DNA from: Nymphaea colorata
Lineage: Eukaryota; Streptophyta; Magnoliopsida; Nymphaeales; Nymphaeaceae
Direction of reading: 5' to 3'
NCBI RefSeq assembly: GCF_008831285.2
Contig: NC_045149.1
Span: forward strand, 3,277,500-3,341,499
DNA length: 64,000 nucleotides
This document shows positions 22,852 through 33,729 of this stretch, one piece after another (positions within the stretch are counted from its first letter, which is position 1; every line of letters begins with the position of its first letter). Both the position numbers and the translations under genes were made by a program. The notes under the pieces are model-generated. The model searched no databases. It was not told where the DNA came from and saw nothing but the letters and a program-made list of their open reading frames with translations.

Positions 22852-23035
22852 ACATTAGGAAGAATGTGAAACTGTTCTATGAATTTGTCCTTAAATTAAA
22901 GAAAATTTATGGAACACTTAGAACAAGTGTCTCATGAATCTAATCATGTCACATGAATCTACTCTAATTTTAAAAGCAGATTCATAGAACACTTTAAACA
23001 AACTCCAAGTGGCACGTTCTGACAAACAATCACAA
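22852..23035. mobile_element. MITE-like inverted repeat element
   Basis: The words CTGTTTGACA ... CTGTTCTATGAATTTG near the left end recur inverted at the right end (CAGATTCATAGAACACTTT ... TCTGACAAACAA). The element is short and non-coding. Ends and TSD are not certain. Confidence 0.35.
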
Positions 23036-23159
23036 GTCTGAGTCCACCACCTAGTTACCACTCCTTACCTAAGCCCATGAAGGTTTAGGTCTATGTTCAA
23101 GAGACAAACATAAACCAAATGCCTCCTTCCTTTGGTGGAGGAGCTCAAGGAAACGCACA

Positions 23160-23420
23160 AATAGGGTTGGGCAATGGGCCCAGGTACCCGGGCGATCAGG
23201 TCAGAAAAAATCAGCTTGGGTCGGTCTAATTTATTTTTAATATTATTTTTATTTAATAATAATAATATATTTTATTATTAAAAATATATTTATATTTTAA
23301 AAAAATTATTTTATATTTAAAAAATATCTTTTTATTTTCACCAAGTCGGGCTGGGCCGAGTCCGAGCTTGAATCTCGGGTATCAGGCTGAGCCCAAACTT
23401 AATTTTCGGGTGTCGGGCGA
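23160..23420. mobile_element. Short GC-rich/AT-rich repeat, MITE-like
   Basis: GC-rich shoulders (gggttgggcaatgggccc at 23164-23181 and gtcgggctgggccgag at 23345-23360) enclose an extremely AT-rich core (23230-23340). This architecture is like known plant MITEs, and the shoulders resemble the repeat that flanks the copia element. Exact ends were not resolved. Confidence 0.4.
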
Positions 23421-25134
23421 ATCGGATGCCGCTTGATGTTCCTTCTCCCGTTTCTGAGATGCCCAAAACAAGATGTCATGTTCCTGGTGTTCTAGGAACG
23501 AGAAGAACGCGGCCTCTGCCCGAAAAGGGGCCGGGCCGTCTTAATTGGCCTCAAGCAGAATGGAAGCTTCAGACCGCAGAACGCCATTTTCTGCATTTTT
23601 CAGGATGCGCAGAATGCGTGCAGGTGCAGTTCGTGCATCTGTTGTTTTCCGCAGGCAGCAAGACAAACGTCCTCTTGAGGCACTTTCACTGACTTGCTTC
23701 AGTTTGCAGGAGGAGTTTCTCTTACTCCTCTTTTTTTAGACTTGACGAAGGAAGTGCTCTCTTCTACTATATTTTCAAAGAGATGCATGTTCCAATCTTT
23801 CACCCCATTCTCCGCCAAAAACTACCGTATTTTCAAGAAAACAGCGGTTCTTTTCCTATGGCGAGTAAAATTTTTGGTACGCTTTCCACTCTCCCACCAT
23901 CATCTCCCATTCAATAAAAAATTTGTACAAGATCTAGCCCTCAGAATGAAACGAATGAGGCTTTGGGGCGACTGTAATCCAACTACTTAGCTTGGTATAT
24001 AATGCATCAACATGAGATTACATCAGGCAACCAGTTGTATAAGCTAAAACGAGTTCCCAGCAATGCATCTTTGTAGGAGCAACACAGTGGCAAGGCAAGA
24101 ATGTCTACTAAGAGAGTGACCAGTCAGATCGGTACCAATAGCCTGCTAAGTATATCCGTAAACTAGTCAGTCCCAAGTCAGATGAATATGTAAGAAATAG
24201 GGCTTAATGTAGATTTCTAACCCAAAAAATATGCAAAACGACTATGCCTGATCTTTTGAAAGACCACTAATCTCTATCTGCATGCTGTGTTCATTTAACA
24301 GCCCTTACTGTGGGTAGATGACATATATGGTGTCAGGCTTGACAGTGGTTCTGATTAACTATTTCGTGCTACCTTGGTCAAATCTACCACAACTAGCATT
24401 TCTCTTTTCTCTAATCTGATACCATCGATTGGAATTGGAGGCGGCATATTATATACAAAATTTCTCCAATCAAGCACGAATTTTATGCGCGTTCATACTT
24501 GACCGAGAGATGAAATTAAAAGATCGGCCTTTTCGAGCTCAGCCATCGCCTTTAAGAAGAAGAAGAAGAAGAAGCTTCCGAAGGGGGTTTGGAGAAGCAG
24601 ATGTAAGGGAAAAGCAAGGATATGAGTGTCAATTGACATACAGGCTGCCCCACACGCGTCGGTGTCAGCCAACAAACAGCTCTGTCAGTCATATTGCATC
24701 ATCTAATTTTGTTTTTCAGAAAGACCTCCCTTTTAACCCATCTTGCAGCTGCAGCGTTCGGCGTTCCCACACGCTTTGACTTCACTCGATTACAGGCCTT
24801 CCTTCATCTTGCTTTAATTTCAACCTCTTCTGTGGGTCAATTCCCACCATTTATTTCCATCAGTAGCTGGGGCCCCTTCCATCGCTTCCCTTTTCTTCAT
24901 TTTGGTTTCTTTTTTCAACGGATTGAACGCATGTTCTCATCAATTCGTCTGCTTTTTCTTCGTTTCCTGTCTTGCCTCTCATTATGCCCCACTTGCTGTC
25001 TTACGGAACTTCAGTCCTAGTCCATCTCTCCTCCATCAGGCCTTCCTGTCTATTTTTTTTTTCTATAGCAACCATTCTATTGACGTCCTTCTGATTGATG
25101 CAAGAACCTGCTTAGATGGTTTACTATACCATCG
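23421..25134. other. Region upstream of the ATL gene
   Basis: No coding domain was recognised. Pyrimidine-rich sequence from about 24780 to 25130 could hold the promoter and 5' leader of the ATL gene. A TATA-like ATTATATACAAA lies at 24447-24458, far upstream, so its link to the gene is speculative. Confidence 0.3.
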
Positions 25135-25488
25135 TTGAGGCTATTTGGTCTACTCGTAGCATTTGCCATCTTCCTTTCCCTGCAATCCTATTTAGTGCAG
25201 GTTTCGACATTCCATCATGGTTATGGCCCTTTCACATCTTCAAGCAAGCCAGGTGCCTCCACTGCTGCCAGCAAAAGAGCAGGTGTATGCTTCCTACTCA
25301 TCTGGGTCATCAAACACAAACTTTTCCATCTTAGTGATAGCAATCGTGGGGATCGTGGCCACAGCTATTTTGCTGGTGAGCTACTACATCTTTGCCATCA
25401 GATGCTGCTTAAATTGGCAATATTTCAGCCGCAGATTCAGGGCTTTGAGAGACCTCAGCAGCTTCTCCAATCCACAGAACCACCATAA
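25135..25488 (+). other. Overlapping upstream reading frame with hydrophobic start
   Basis: This 117-codon frame is offset from the ATL frame. It begins MRLFGLLVAFAIFLSLQSYL, which looks like a signal peptide, and runs 271 bases into the ATL coding region. It may be a uORF, a coincidence, or a true 5' part joined to the ATL frame by a frameshift or small intron. No intron consensus that joins them cleanly was identified. Confidence 0.25.
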
Positions 25489-26323
25489 CCACCAACCAAG
25501 GGTTTATGCTCCGGAGAACAGGGGATTGGAAGAGTATGTCATCCAATCGATCCCTGTGTTTAACTTCAAGAGAAAGGATTGCTTCCTCTGCGAGGACTCC
25601 TACGAGTGTGCCGTCTGCTTGAACCAGTTTGAGGAAGGTGAAAAATTGAGGATATTACCCAAGTGCTCGCACGCATTCCACATAGATTGCGTTGATACAT
25701 GGCTGCAAACCCACTCAAACTGCCCCATCTGCAGAGCATGCGTCTCAAACACAGTACTCTGTCATCAATACCTGATTGAGATAGAAAATCCCTTCACAGA
25801 AGGCCGTCAAAATCTTCACTCGGACGGTCAGAATGGTCTTTCAAGGGAGAATGTCAGTCAATCTCAGCCCACTGAGAATAGTGATGTTCAAGCAGGGCAA
25901 GAAGGACAGTGTGCTGTAGTTCAGGTGGCCGGTACCACTAGTCCCAACAAGATGATGGAGTCAGGTTTCTTTGAAGTTAAATTCACAAACAGGAAGTCAG
26001 CAGTGGAGGGGATGAAAATGCGTCACCACCACCATTCTAGCATTGGAGATGAGTGCATAGATGTGAGGAAACGAGACGATCAGTTCTCGATAGAACCAAT
26101 CAGGAGATCTTTCTCTTTGGATTCCTGTTCTGACAGGCAGCTTTACATAAGCCTGGCAGAGATCTTGGCACAGAATCCTCATCTTCGTGCAGTGGGCAGT
26201 GAGGAAGGATGCAGCAACAGCAGCAGCGGCAGAGCTAGAAGGATGTTCTTCCCTTTCAGCCATGGGAGAGGAATGTCCAGAAATGCCATTCTTCCAGTTA
26301 GGGTGGAGCCCCGACTCCCTTGA
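25217..26323 (+). CDS. ATL-family RING-H2 E3 ubiquitin ligase
   Basis: A 368-residue membrane-anchored E3 ligase that would transfer ubiquitin from an E2 to target proteins. Residues about 37-61 (FSILVIAIVGIVATAILLVS...) form one transmembrane helix. The basic segment RRFRALRDL follows, then a GLD-type motif (RGLEEYVIQSIPVF, 102-115). The RING-H2 finger has C131, C134, C150, H152, H155, C158, C169 and C172 (C-x2-C-x15-C-x-H-x2-H-x2-C-x10-C-x2-C), as in ATLs. The C terminus has the conserved GDECIDVRKRDDQFSIEPIR and RRSFSLDS stretch of the ATL1/ATL16/ATL54-like subgroup. It is intronless, as most ATLs are. An in-frame TAG at 25193-25195 makes 25217 the first possible start; the Met at 25223 is an alternative. 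A different frame upstream (from 25135) encodes a signal-peptide-like stretch and overlaps the start. This is the only gene in the window that looks functional. Confidence 0.93.
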   Translation: MVMALSHLQASQVPPLLPAKEQVYASYSSGSSNTNFSILVIAIVGIVATAILLVSYYIFAIRCCLNWQYFSRRFRALRDLSSFSNPQNHHNHQPRVYAPENRGLEEYVIQSIPVFNFKRKDCFLCEDSYECAVCLNQFEEGEKLRILPKCSHAFHIDCVDTWLQTHSNCPICRACVSNTVLCHQYLIEIENPFTEGRQNLHSDGQNGLSRENVSQSQPTENSDVQAGQEGQCAVVQVAGTTSPNKMMESGFFEVKFTNRKSAVEGMKMRHHHHSSIGDECIDVRKRDDQFSIEPIRRSFSLDSCSDRQLYISLAEILAQNPHLRAVGSEEGCSNSSSGRARRMFFPFSHGRGMSRNAILPVRVEPRLP

Positions 26324-26756
26324 AATTAATCCTTTTTTTATCTTTTTAATTTTATCCGGTCATCTCCTCCCCTTCCAGGCTTCCAGCTCCTCCTCCTCTC
26401 TCTCCCTCCCTTTCTCTCCGCCTAGTTGTAGCAAAATCAGATGGTGAAATAGATGGGGTTCGATGGAGTGTAAAGCGAAATAATGTTCATAGATACAACG
26501 AATCGTGATCATCGCAATTCAACTTGGTCTCGCAAAATGACAATCCTAATCTCCATTTGCTTCCGTTTCTAATCCTCTGTATTGCATGTAAACGTTGAGC
26601 TGCCCAGATTTTATACTCTTTTTCTGGGCTAAAACATTGAATGATGCGAAAAAGAAAAATTATCGGCGTCTTCACCTTTTCTTTTCCTTTTAAATAGAGA
26701 AGCAGTCAAAGCCGGCCACCGCTTCCACATAATTTCTCTATCCTCACACAAAAAAA

Positions 26757-26814
<58 letters not shown>

Positions 26815-26842
26815 CGTGTATAATTTTTATGCTAAGATTGAC
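26324..26842. other. ATL downstream region and AT microsatellite
   Basis: CT-rich sequence follows the ATL stop. No canonical AATAAA close to the stop is obvious. An (AC)n(AT)n microsatellite spans 26755-26811. Confidence 0.5.
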
Positions 26843-26974
26843 CTTCCTGATAAGGAATAGAAAAAGGAATTGAAAGAATTAAGGCTCCCTGTCTGTGGTG
26901 GCAAAGGACTTCCTGATAAGGAATAGAAAAAGGAATTGAAAGAATTAAGCCTCCCTGTCTGTGGTGGCAAAGGA
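26843..26974. repeat. Two-copy 66-bp tandem duplication
   Basis: CTTCCTGATAAGGAATAGAA begins at 26843 and again at 26909. The two 66-bp units differ at only a base or two, so the duplication is recent. Confidence 0.9.
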
Positions 26975-27689
26975 GCCCCCCAAGGCCAAGGTCACGGTGT
27001 GGTGGTGCTGGTATTGTTAGTCTTCCTGCTCGTGTGCCTGGTTGCCAGCGTCTCAAGTATTTCTGTATTTGTCTCGACTGCAATGTAGGCAGAGCAGACC
27101 CGTCGTTTTCTTCCCTTTAAATTCTCTCTCCCTCTATCTCTCTCTCACACACACACACGCTCTTGTAGCAGGATGCATCGGACCCAAATCGATGCACACC
27201 GCTGTGCGTCGGCTACCTCTTTCGTTGCCGTCGCAACAAGGAACTCTCTCTCTTCCGCCGAAAAAAACACGCGGGCAACGCCTTTGCAGAAAGCGCTTTT
27301 TTTTTATTTTTTTTATTCCTTGCTCAACACCAACAGGTCGGCGTCAACGTCTTCTTAATTACTCCATCTCCCTCCTTTGAAATCATTTGCGTCCAAATCA
27401 CAACGAGAGGGCAAACGACCGAGCAGCAGGCGTCGAATTTATAACAAGAAATTCCTTTCTCAGATATGTTCGAGAATTTTTTCTTGCTCACCACGTCTGG
27501 CAAATACCATGTCTAAGTGTCTTCCTATAGAAACAGTACTTGGCAAATACCATGTCGCAGCATCCTGTTGCAAGAGCATGAGAGAAGCGCATCCTGGTAG
27601 ACTTCTTTGCCGCTGCAGATAGGAAGGACGGGAGACGCAGCACAACAAGGGTTAGGAGAGACGATGTGTCAATAGCAAAATAAGTGTCT
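26975..27689. other. Intergenic sequence, nothing recognised
   Basis: A CT/AC-rich stretch lies near 27120-27160 and a T-rich run near 27297-27320. The phrase GGCAAATACCATGTC occurs twice, at about 27498 and 27542. No gene was seen. Confidence 0.35.
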
Positions 27690-28720
27690 ACCGCTATGAA
27701 CCGACGAGAAAATAACCCGACGGGCTGCACCATTATGGGCCGCATGATGGAATGGCCCCCCACAAAACACAAGTTCGAGGCACGGGCGGGAAAACAAAGC
27801 CAAAATTTTCTCTATCATTTTCCCTGCCACTCACTCTCCTCCCTTCCCCTCTTTCCCATAGAATGAATACCATTCTCCCCTACCTGACCACTTCCTTACT
27901 ACAAGCAAGCAAGGTGCTGCAACACCCATCGTTTACTAAACACCTGATGGAATAGCTCCGTGAACGAATCCACCTCACCGCATTCTCCACCTCCACAATG
28001 CCCATCTCTGATCATGAAGTGGTTGTCGATCCAGCTCTTCCACTGCATTCTCCACCAAAAAACATGGGCCCCTTTTTCAGAAACAGCCAGTCTATTGAGT
28101 ACCAAAAAAAGTCTCTCTCTCTCTCTCTCTCTCTCTTGTGGCGTACCTACAATCCATCACGGGGAGAATAAGTTGAGTAATTGTGAGATTTAGTGTTTTC
28201 TTTACTTGTCCCAAACTCTCTCTCTCTCTCTCTCACTTGAAAAAAGTTATTCTTTGGGGTGTGTGTGCATCTTAGGTCTGTCGATTGTTTGGAGAGATTT
28301 AAGTTGGTCTCTAAATATTTGGTAGGATCTTTTAGTTCAGATCTCACAGCTGTGTCTTGGAAGCGACATTTATGAAGTGAGGGAACTGTATGATGCAATC
28401 GAGAGAAATGTGTTTGCCTAAAATGATATGCCTTACGTATGCGCCATTTGCAAAATTTCCTTTGCCCACAAACTGTTTGATGAAATGCTCAATGAAACTT
28501 TGTGACATGGACTGCCATGGTTAATCAACTTGCATGTTGGGGTTTGATATGTTCTGCTAAAACAATTTTTAGGATGATGCATTGTTGAAATTTAGTTTCA
28601 TGGGATGCCAAGATCTCGTGGTTGGTTGAGAATGACAACTTGGAGAGTGCACAAATGCGGTCAGAAGCAAACAAATGTTCTCTCTTGGAAAGCAATGTTC
28701 GAACTAACTCTTCTATGATA
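27690..28720 (+). pseudogene. PPR protein pseudogene segment, copy A
   Basis: This segment is collinear with 33175-34340. Similarity runs through a leader (ACCATTCTCCCCTACCTGAC...), a gene-like part (ATTCTCCACC ... ACATGGGCCCC), a CT tract at 28111-28136, and PPR-coding sequence to about 28720. Recognisable helix-turn-helix debris includes HKLFDEMLNE at about 28464-28493 and TNVLSWKAM at about 28675-28701. PPR proteins bind organellar RNA for editing, splicing or stability. Here a frameshift after LNE and several stops destroy the frame. Only two to three repeats remain of a family that usually has ten or more. Confidence 0.7.
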
Positions 28721-28853
28721 AATTGGATCTTATACTAATATTGTCTAATTGAGGTATTACTATTTTTTCTTTGTACTTCTTATGGATCTCCATTCCCAAG
28801 GGATTAGGTAATTTGAGAAACAGTTTTTCTCCTATTTCTTTATTATAAAAGCA

Positions 28854-29461
28854 TCAAGCAAAAAAACTACTATAGTAATAAAAGTCTTGTAAAAAATGCT
28901 TTATATACTTCCAGTCTTTAATTTTGAGTTGTTCTAACTTCATAATTGAATCTTGTTGTTGTTTATTCCATTCCATGTTTGGTTGATATCCTAAGAAAAG
29001 CAACTGTATTTTATTTGTAAAATTATAAACATTTTTTCCTAATGCTATATTTCTTTGTAAGTCTACACGATGATCTCTTTTACATGCCTCCCATGAAACT
29101 CTAGCAGTGTCTCCTATAAATGTTTCTACCCAATTATACACTTCTTTCGTTGTCCAAACTACTTGGTCCATTCTCATTTCCTAGCAACTCGTTGAGACCA
29201 AATTTCTATAACTGATATTAACCTTTGGGGATCATGAGCACTAATGTTTAAGATTCTGCCTTCGTCTATTAATTCTTTCTTATTTATTGTTTCCAATGGC
29301 ACACATTTCCCTTTAGGCGCATACTTGTCTATTTCTCCTTCATAATCTATATGTGCATCTCTATGATGTTGCCTTGGTGTATACATTCTTGGGTTTTGTT
29401 GTGGTGCATTGGTGATTGTGGAAGATTCTGCTTCCATTTGATTTTTCGGTATGCCAACCAT
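28854..29461 (-). pseudogene. Endogenous pararetrovirus coat-protein-like region
   Basis: Two minus-strand frames (29461-29174 and 29177-28854) meet by a frame change near 29175. The first ends NISAHDPQRLISVIEIWSQR. The second has WVETFIGDTARVSWEACKRD, then YNFTNKIQLLFLGYQP and LEQLKIKDWKYIKHFLQDFY. This resembles the capsid region of Caulimoviridae-type pararetroviruses, and it follows a movement-protein-like region on the same strand, the usual gene order. The zinc-knuckle, protease and reverse transcriptase parts expected further downstream were not seen. It is a broken genomic relic and not a functional virus. Confidence 0.6.
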
Positions 29462-29766
29462 AACTGGTTCATCTTCATCCTTATTATTTTATAAGCCACT
29501 ATGTTCTAATTCATCAGAATCGATGTTCATCCTTACATTTCCTATTGCATCTGTATATAAATTATCTTCCAACTTATTTTTTCCTTCTTGAATTAGTTTT
29601 ATTTCTAACCTAAGAATATCTTCTTCAGTTAAATCGAATCTTGTGGAAGAAAAATACAAGTATGTTCTAGCTTATCCATTACTCTTTTATTTGACCATGG
29701 AATTTTTCTAACTCATTTTCATCATTTGAATGTTTTTCCTTTTAATCTATAAATCTGATGCTATAG
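29462..29766 (-). pseudogene. Pararetrovirus relic, linker between movement and coat regions
   Basis: AT-rich and without a long frame. Acidic, Asn/Glu-rich codons on the minus strand fit the region ahead of the coat protein, but similarity is not clear. Confidence 0.3.
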
Positions 29767-30134
29767 CTACCGTTGGAATTTTTTGAACATTAAACCTTCT
29801 TTAGGAATTTTCATATTATTGTTTACCTTTAAGTTTTTACTAATATTCCAGTCTAATCCTGCTAACTCTTCAGGAATAAAACCTATGGGTTTAATAACCC
29901 TTATTCCTTTATTTGTCATAGCTTCAATAATTTCTTTTTCATTAGTCTTGTATTTTTTTGTATTACTAATGGTTATTTTTCCTAAAAATTCTAAGTAAAT
30001 TTGTGCTTCACGTAATGGTTTCATATTCTTTAGTTTGGATTCCCACAACAATTTTTTCAATGCCCCTGGTACTTATCAAGAAATTGGGTGCACAATAGAA
30101 TCTTCCTTTATTATCAGACATATCAATCTCCATC
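29767..30134 (-). pseudogene. Pararetrovirus movement-protein-like region, C-terminal part
   Basis: The minus strand from about 30134 reads EIDMSDNKGRFYCAPNFL, then, after a frame change near 30065, a 97-codon frame. That frame ends with NEKEIIEAMTNKGIRVIKPI and GLDWNISKNL, the style of the C-terminal part of Caulimoviridae movement proteins (30K superfamily, cell-to-cell movement through plasmodesmata). The N-terminal part lies beyond a mitochondrial insertion at 30135-30443. The relic is frameshifted and interrupted and so is non-functional. Confidence 0.65.
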
Positions 30135-30443
30135 CCTCCTAGCCCCAAAGGGGGAACCCAGCCAATGAAACTGTTCCGCTTGTGCCGCTCCCCCGAGCGA
30201 CGCTACACTTCCTGGAATTAGCCGAAAGGCAGTTCCCAGATAGTCCATTCCTCAGCTAAAGGAAGAATGGAAAGGATGAAGTAATGAAAGAGGATGTCAT
30301 TGCTAGTAGTAACGACTTGTCAGGATCCATTGGTTCATATGGAATCCATGTCCTAGGTGTATCATGAAGCATTCTTTTCGCTAAGCGTATATAATAAAAT
30401 AGAGTGAAAGGGTCCACCCCGCTACAAAGGAAAAAAAAACGAA
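30135..30443 (-). other. nad2: Mitochondrial DNA insertion (NUMT) with nad2 3' exon fragment
   Basis: The minus-strand frame holds FYYIRLAKRMLHDTPRTWIP followed by YEPMDPDKSLLLAMTSSF. I recognise this as the C-terminal exon of plant mitochondrial NADH dehydrogenase subunit 2 (complex I). The bases before it on the minus strand (about 30440-30405) would be the end of the preceding group II intron. After ...ITSSF the sequence diverges from the usual subunit end and is followed by GC-rich sequence (30150-30200) of organelle-like character. The block sits exactly between the two halves of the viral movement-protein-like region. The edges are inferred from where viral similarity stops and resumes. 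Confidence 0.75.
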
Positions 30444-31190
30444 ACCCTTCTATGATAACTTTCCTAGCATCGCTCACCCATCTTTTATCCAATAAAGTTA
30501 TTAAGACTTTGTTCCTAGGTTTCTTCTGGCTAACCCATTAATTCCTATAATTATGGGTCCAAGATGAATAAACCTATTTTGATTTCTTAGTAGCAATTTG
30601 ATACTTTCCTAGCTAATTATGCCTATATTCTAATTTTCAGTTATTACACAAACTTCTTCCTCTTGGCTTATTCTGACTAGTTGAGGAATTATACTCCATA
30701 ATCTTGTGTTCAACAAAGTTCTTGTGTTTAATAGAGTTAACTGGTGGTTATTATAGATTTCCAGATCTATATTACATGTATTAGCTCTTCTAAAGTTCTT
30801 GAGCTCGAGCCTTGGCTTCTAATATTATATTTAAGATATTATCAACTATTTGTCTTATTTCATTAGTGTTACTAAGATTTATACTAACACCAATGAAAGA
30901 TCTCCTACTATTCAACCTTTTCTAGCAAAGGTTGTACTCTTAGGGATAGTCTTTACTTCACCATTTTTTATTTTAAGGCTGCTTAGTTTTCTTCTTAATT
31001 TGTCTAAATTTACTCCTTGTGGCTCTGGCCTTTAACCTAAGGTTTGTTCTCTTACCTATTTTCGAGAATCAGAGGTACTTGGTTGTTCGTTTCTACTAAG
31101 CCCTTTAGTATCTGGGTAATAAGTTATATTTTCGTTTAAAGCCAATAAGTAAATTTCTCCTTCATCACTTATTGGATTTCATGACAGATA
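30444..31190 (-). pseudogene. Pararetrovirus movement-protein-like region, N-terminal part
   Basis: The minus strand contains GPIIIGINGLARRNLG (about 30575-30525) and, after a frame change near 30505, LLDKRWVSDARKVIIEG, which ends at about 30445. Upstream are NLSNTNEIRQIVDNILN and LEAKARAQEL (about 30880-30790) and NNHQLTLLNTRTLLN-like debris near 30750. The pattern matches the N-terminal half of Caulimoviridae movement proteins, with several stops and frameshifts. The left viral boundary is not defined. Confidence 0.6.
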
Positions 31191-32339
31191 TAACTAAGAC
31201 ATATAAAAGTAAGCTGATTGATATTTTTGGATTTTTGGATATAATTCAAATTCAAATATTCTAATATATGCATACAATATATTTTAACACAATTTTTTGT
31301 GAAACAGTGAACAGTAATTCTAAGTAAACGAAAGTGATTTTAAGCAAATCAGCGATTTCTTTAGCCTACTTGGTACTTGTCTCCTTTGAGTCTCACAGTC
31401 TCATATATCCTTCATACAACTCCACACTCTACTTATGAGTCTAAGTTTTGCACTGAAAAACTTCCTTTTATAATAACAAGCATCCATGAACATGCGACAT
31501 ATTGGTTACTAAAATAACAGGTCACAACATAGCTCAGCTTAAAATATTGTTCCCATGGATTTGAAAACTTTTTGGATTCCTTATTTCATAGAATAATAGT
31601 TATCACATATAGACCTCACTGTTTGTATACTTCTTTTTCTCATAAACGGCCTCTTTGCCTCGGCAAGTACTTTTTTTCTATAATAGACTTCCGGTCCCTT
31701 AGGAATTTACGTGGTAGCTCATCCAATGAATCAAGAACTCAGAAACACAAGAACAACATCATAAACAAATCATGTGCTAATAGGTTCTTTTTAGTAACCC
31801 ATACTTCCTACACATTGACCTAGCTAGGGTCAAAACTTCTAGTATGGGCTGAAACAAAAAAATAGCACAAGAACGCTGGTTCGCTAAAAAGATGAGAGGG
31901 GCCGGAACTAAAAAACAACACAAGAGCGTCAGCTCACTTTTACACAAACAACATGATGGTGAGGGATAGAGGAGAAGGGAGGAGTGCTAGAATGGAAACT
32001 AAGGAGGAAGGCTCAAAACCAAACATGCAAGCGGAATTCAGAGGATGCAAAAGGATGAAATGTTTTTTACAGATGCAGAGGGTAGCCTTTTATAGGCACC
32101 AAACTTCAAAAAATCCTTCCCAACGAAGCAAAACATAAAAGACAAAAGAGAACTCGAGGCTACATGTGGCGTGTGCTAAATGAAGTGCAGTCGAACGTGT
32201 CCTCTTCAACCAAAAAGTTAAATGTGCTATATTACTGAATAGTGTTTGCAGCACTACTACAGTGGCAGCTACAATGGTTACCACAATAACATCATTTTCT
32301 GCTTACTTAAATGTTGAAACCATGGCTTGTTTTTACTAC
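31191..32339. other. Intergenic sequence, nothing recognised
   Basis: AT-rich sequence with short frames only. No coding domain or transposon end was seen. Confidence 0.35.
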
Positions 32340-32720
32340 TTTCATTTGAAGCTGATGAGATTTTGTGAACACTTAAAATTTTTAGAAGTCCAAATGACCA
32401 TTTTACCTTCACCATAAGATTTTCAAATAAATTTCTAATGACCAAATTTCAAGAACAAAGGGCCATTTCTAAACCAATCAACCACTTTTCGTACCAGCAA
32501 TGAATACCTAAACCTAAATTACCTAGGTTGTTTAAGGTAAAAATTACCATTTTGCCCATGTCTCCAATCACTGTACCTAAATAATAGGGATTTTTATCAA
32601 AGAGAATTGCCTAAAATTTGAACAATTAGGCCATTTCTCAATTTTGGATGAACCTAGGAATCACCAAAGTCATCTCAACAGAGTTATTCCAATTTGAAGC
32701 TAGCTCCCTTATAGCTTAAA
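32340..32720. repeat. Dispersed repeat shared with 63335-63704
   Basis: Both copies carry the same ordered phrases: AAGTCCAAATGACCATTTT or AAGTCCAAATAACCATTTT, ACC(A)TAAGATTT, AATACCTA, TTACCATTTTGCCC or TTACTATTTTGCCC, TTAGGCCATTTCTCAA or TTAGACTATTTCTCAA, and TTTGAAGC(T/C)A(G/A)CTCCCT. The roughly 370-bp family is non-coding and may be LTR-derived. Confidence 0.7.
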
Positions 32721-32878
32721 TCAGCTTTTGAAACTTAAAACTGCAATCTTTAACTCAACCAAGTCAAAACAAGTTTACCTTAATGAAAAGAAAGTTTTAT
32801 TTCACTAATTTTGAGTCACCTAGCCCAAGTTTCAATCATATACTAACTTGCATATTTCAATTGGGTCTTTTTGTCTCC

Positions 32879-33180
32879 TATTTTTAGGGGTTTGAGCTGA
32901 ATTTGAGCTCAACCTGATAGAATGAGCTAAAACTGGTCTTGTGCCATGTTTATCACGTATAAATCAAGCTTCCCATATTTTGATTTGAGTTCATTCATCT
33001 CGGTTTGAGTTCAGTTCAGTTCTAAGTTCTTTCTCTCAACTATTTTTAGAGGTTTGATCTAAATTTGAGCTCAACCTGACAGAGTGAGCTAAAACTGAGC
33101 TGGGATTATGTTTATCATGAGTAAATCAATTTCCCTTGGTTTGGTTTGAATTTATTTCAGTGTAACCCAATAGCAAAATA
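32879..33180. repeat. Two-copy ~162-bp tandem duplication
   Basis: TATTTTTAGGGGTTTGAGCT (32879) recurs as TATTTTTAGAGGTTTGATCT (33041). Each is followed by GAATTTGAGCTCAACCTGA or AAATTTGAGCTCAACCTGA, GAGCTAAAACTG, and a TTTATCA(C/T)G(T/A)(A/G)TAAATCAA phrase. The copies are moderately diverged. Confidence 0.75.
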
Positions 33181-33691
33181 ACCTGAGGGCCTCCATCACT
33201 ATGAGCCAACAACAAAATAACTGGACGGGACCGTTATGGGTCATTCAATCATGCTTGATTGAATGACCCCCAAAACACAAATTTGACGGGTGGGCAGGGA
33301 AAGCAAAATTTTGTGATTAAATGGCCCCTAACAAAACACAAATTTGCTAGGCAGGTGGGGAAAGCCAAGTCAAAATTTTCTCCATAATTTTCCATGCCAC
33401 TTCCTCTCCTCCCTCCCCCTCTTCTCCTTAGAATGACTACCGTTCTCCCCTACCTGACCATTTCCCTTATACAAGAAAGCAAGGTATTGTGCCTTTATCA
33501 ACACCCATCGTTTTACTACCTAGCGCTTATCATAATTGCTTCGTGGATGAATCCACCACTGCTACATTCTCCACCTCCACAGTGCCATCTTTGCTTGTGA
33601 AATGGCTGTCGATCTTTCCCGTCCATTGCATTCTCCACCAAAGAACATGGGCCCCTTTTTGACAAACAACCACTCTATGAGCACCAAAAAA

Positions 33692-33729
<38 letters not shown>

